A model generated the notes under the pieces. It ran no database searches. It was not told the origin of the DNA and saw nothing but the letters and a program-made list of their open reading frames with translations. The position numbers and the translations under genes were made by a program. From positions 1 through 36,634 of IMG/VR virus record IMGVR_UViG_3300020202_000057: a stretch of 36,634 nucleotides of DNA, one strand, 5' to 3'. Below, one piece after another: positions 35,066-36,634 of this stretch. The number at the start of each line of letters is the position of its first letter. Position 1 is the stretch's first letter. Origin of the DNA: a virus.

Positions 35066-36118
35066 ATGCAACTAAGCAAGGTCATACATGAGTTTCTAGA
35101 TACCCGATCTGTACGCGGCTCTCCGAAGACGACCGTAAGGTATGAAAGCGTCCTGAGGATTTTCTGCATCTGCATGCAAGACCCTGATCTTTCCGAGCTC
35201 GACTTGACCCATATTGTCTGGTACTTCCGTGAACTGGAACGCCTCGGCTGGAAACGTAATGGTATCAATATAGTTGCGATGGCCCTTCGCAAGCTCTTTG
35301 AGTTTGCCAATTTAAGAGGCTACGACACCTTTAACGAGCAGCTCATCCCCATCCCTAAAAAGGAGTTCAACATCCCCCGCGTCACGAACAAGGAAGCCTT
35401 TGAGAAACTGCTTGCCCAGATTCCCGAAGACTCCAACAAGCCCAACCATGTCCGTAACCGGGCCCTGATACTCCTCCTTTGGGACACCGGGGCGCGCTCG
35501 GGGGAGATATGCTCCTTGGACGCCGCCGATCTTGACCTCAAAAAAAGGACGGCCACCATCCGCACGGAGAAGTCCCGGGGGCGCCGCCCGGTGCGGCAGA
35601 TTTTCTGGACAGAGGAGACGCACAAGGCTCTGGTGAAGTGGATAGAAAAGCGGGAGTACTTACAGGAACTCTTTAACTTCCATGACGCGGAGGCCCTGTT
35701 CATCTCTATCTCCAAGTCTCCCCAACTGGACATCCGAGGGAAAAGGCTTAATAACCGGGGCGTAGCAGAAATCCTGCGTATGCTCTCCAATGCCGCCCGT
35801 ATCCCCGTAGTGAACGCCCACTCCATCCGTCACTCCATGGGCCGGGACACGGTGAAGGCCCTCAGGAGCAACGCGGCCGTCTCCAACATCCTGGGCCACT
35901 CCAACATGGACAGCTCCTACGTCTATACCATGCTCTTTGGGGATGATCTGAAGGAGGACTGGCAGGAGGTTATGAAAAGCCGGGGAGTGCCCCTGGCCAT
36001 GCCACCGAAACCCTCTAAGACCTTTCCTGCTATGCGAGCGAGGCAGCCGGGAGCGGGACAGCGTCCGAGGGGGATAAAGATAAAGACGGGCAAGTATGGA
36101 CGGTACCACAAGTCTTGA
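35066..36118 (+). CDS. int: Tyrosine recombinase / integrase
   Basis: A 350-residue protein. Residues 1-95 form a core-binding SAM-like domain (FLDTRSVRGSPKTTVRYESVL; NIVAMALRKLFEFANLRGY). The catalytic domain carries all expected residues: Arg in DTGARSGEICSL (about 143), Lys in RTEKSRGRRPV (about 168), HSIR at 252-255, LGHSN at about 276 and the nucleophile Tyr in SSYVYTMLFG (about 284-286). The C-terminus (residues 310-350) is a basic Pro/Gly/Lys tail. It could integrate the phage or resolve dimers, like XerC/D. The closest possible control proteins are the RHH and helix-turn-helix genes. A strong hairpin precedes the start. Confidence 0.92.
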   Translation: MQLSKVIHEFLDTRSVRGSPKTTVRYESVLRIFCICMQDPDLSELDLTHIVWYFRELERLGWKRNGINIVAMALRKLFEFANLRGYDTFNEQLIPIPKKEFNIPRVTNKEAFEKLLAQIPEDSNKPNHVRNRALILLLWDTGARSGEICSLDAADLDLKKRTATIRTEKSRGRRPVRQIFWTEETHKALVKWIEKREYLQELFNFHDAEALFISISKSPQLDIRGKRLNNRGVAEILRMLSNAARIPVVNAHSIRHSMGRDTVKALRSNAAVSNILGHSNMDSSYVYTMLFGDDLKEDWQEVMKSRGVPLAMPPKPSKTFPAMRARQPGAGQRPRGIKIKTGKYGRYHKS

Positions 36119-36153
36119 ATTGTAGGGAGTATTATGCTACTATCACACCACAC

Positions 36154-36366
36154 ATGAAGCCACTCACTGATAGAAACGAGGAGATCGTCGCCCTGCGCGA
36201 TTCAAACCCTAAGAAGTATTCTTTCGGGTATCTCGGTAAGAAGTATAAGAAAGCGCGATCTACCATACAGGAAATCTACTGGCGCGAGAAGGCGAAAATG
36301 GGCGACGAAACGGCCCTCAGTCATCCTATCGTTGCCCGGAAATACCCTACACTTTTCGTCTCGTAA
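36154..36366 (+). CDS. 70-residue helix-turn-helix DNA-binding protein
   Basis: Residues 5-45 read TDRNEEIVALRDSNPKKYSFGYLGKKYKKARSTIQEIYWREK, a resolvase- or sigma-region-4-like helix-turn-helix (YLGKKYKKARSTIQEIYWRE as the recognition unit). The C-terminus is short and polar. ATG 36154 starts 36 nt after the recombinase stop. Its position directly before the early promoter suggests a regulator of early transcription or an excisionase-like factor. Confidence 0.7.
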   Translation: MKPLTDRNEEIVALRDSNPKKYSFGYLGKKYKKARSTIQEIYWREKAKMGDETALSHPIVARKYPTLFVS

Positions 36367-36370
36367 GGAG

Positions 36371-36379
36371 TTATCCACA
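36371..36379 (+). promoter_or_regulatory. DnaA-box-like 9-mer before the early promoter
   Basis: A perfect TTATCCACA just after the stop of the helix-turn-helix gene and 40 bp before the early -10 at 36411. Matching 9-mers occur at 9786 and 12195 (reverse). May recruit host DnaA. Confidence 0.4.
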
Positions 36380-36387
36380 GGTACGTC

Positions 36388-36421
36388 TTGCCTAGTGTAA
36401 GGAGGGGAGGTACTATACCTC
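36388..36421 (+). promoter_or_regulatory. Early promoter with an operator-like palindrome over the -10
   Basis: TTGCCT (36388-36393), 17-bp spacer, TACTAT (36411-36416). The perfect palindrome GAGGTA-CTA-TACCTC (36407-36421) covers the -10, an ideal operator position. ACTATACC within it matches the RHH promoter dyad on the opposite strand (31625-31632). Transcription from about 36423 crosses the circle junction into the leader and early genes. Confidence 0.6.
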
Positions 36422-36434
36422 TAGGCGGTCATTG

Positions 36435-36455
36435 AAAACTAAATAGGAGCTTTCC
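36435..36455 (+). promoter_or_regulatory. Antiterminator arm in the early leader
   Basis: GGAGCTTTCC (36446-36455) is the exact reverse complement of GGAAAGCTCC (75-84, second copy 36582-36591). Pairing them would occupy the left arm of the terminator at 81-107. AAAACTAAAT stands directly before this arm (36435-36444), and the same 10-mer lies at 57-66, nine nt upstream of the other arm, a possible binding site for an antitermination factor. Confidence 0.5.
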
Positions 36456-36507
36456 GAATTAGACCACATTTTTAGAATCTTCGTACCTCACCTGGAACTG
36501 TAATGAA

Positions 36508-36634
36508 ATGGGGTATGCTACGACCCTCATCCACCATGTCAGGGAACTAGCGAAGCATCTCTAAAAACTAAATCTTCTGTAGGAAAGCTCCGGCAAAACC
36601 GGGGTTTTTGTTTTGCGCTCCCTCCCGTCCCTTC
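36508..36634. repeat. Terminal direct repeat (circle junction, copy 2)
   Basis: Identical to bases 1-127. The window ends inside this copy. See the first copy: the two most likely represent one locus in a circular genome, so annotation should be taken from 1-36507. Confidence 0.9.

Noticed and set aside
36503-36550. A 15-codon leader-peptide-like frame (MKWGMLRPSST...) before the terminator
   Set aside because: Its place between the antiterminator arm and the terminator is suggestive, but it has no ribosome site, no run of regulatory codons, and is too short to support as a gene.
1-36634. Alternative genetic code (TGA or TAG reassigned)
   Set aside because: TGA and TAG both end well-formed genes, with many ATGA overlaps, and no core gene has internal TGA or TAG. 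The single internal TAA at 30236-30238 is best treated as a local event.
1-36634. CRISPR array or transposon/insertion sequence
   Set aside because: No regularly spaced repeats were seen. No transposase or terminal inverted repeats were recognised; the tyrosine recombinase at 35066 is a phage-type enzyme.

Overview
The window is a complete, circularly permuted double-stranded DNA phage genome. Bases 1-127 are repeated exactly at 36508-36634, so the unique molecule is about 36,507 bp and the window ends join. It carries a full podovirus-like programme: recombination and replication genes, a packaging-head-tail module, a long internal virion protein, tail fibres, a lysis locus and a tyrosine recombinase. 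No tape-measure or sheath gene is visible. TGA, TAA and TAG are all used as stops, with many ATGA overlaps, so the standard code (code 11) fits.

The likely host is a Patescibacteria/CPR bacterium, probably a parcubacterial lineage. This is an inference from protein style: Ser/Thr/Ala-rich fibre and virion proteins with NATTTALKTTNF-type repeats, and a secreted minus-strand protein with a leucine/glutamine coiled coil followed by a Pro/Thr linker. Most genes lack a Shine-Dalgarno (SD) sequence and start right after AT-rich DNA or an overlapping stop.

Layout: 36388-430 is an early promoter and structured leader crossing the circle junction. 459-6753 is a dense early operon (ERF recombinase, a winged-helix/SWIM protein, a replication initiator, many small zinc-ribbon and unknown proteins). 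6753-9833 holds a late promoter, a Lys-rich protein, terminase and a HEAVH protein. 9829-19476 holds portal, scaffold, capsid and tail/connector genes with structured leaders. 19480-23850 encodes a 1456-residue polyvalent internal protein with a lysozyme-like domain and a probable ADP-ribosyltransferase domain. 23843-24622 (minus) is a secreted-protein cassette. 24704-27816 holds tail fibres. 27818-29850 is a papain-like/NlpC-like/holin/lysozyme-like lysis locus. 29880-30961 (minus) is an accessory block with a mini-SPFH protein and a gene interrupted by one TAA. 31126-32570 is almost entirely structured RNA, broken only by a 46-residue ribbon-helix-helix gene. 32578-33889 is a GC-rich cassette with canonical SD sites. 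33948-34788 holds two HNH nucleases and a zinc protein. 34818-36366 holds the recombinase and a helix-turn-helix protein.

The most striking features are regulatory or RNA. A large ornate RNA of about 740 nt (31834-32570), with GNRA-capped helices and a 14-bp long-range helix, sits behind the same promoter module (TTATCCCC, exactly 32 bp before the -10) that precedes the packaging genes and the tail fibres, so it is probably a late RNA of the GOLLD/ROOL kind. Several operons begin with long leaders that contain mutually exclusive hairpins ending 4-6 nt before the start codon. No CRISPR array and no convincing tRNA was found.
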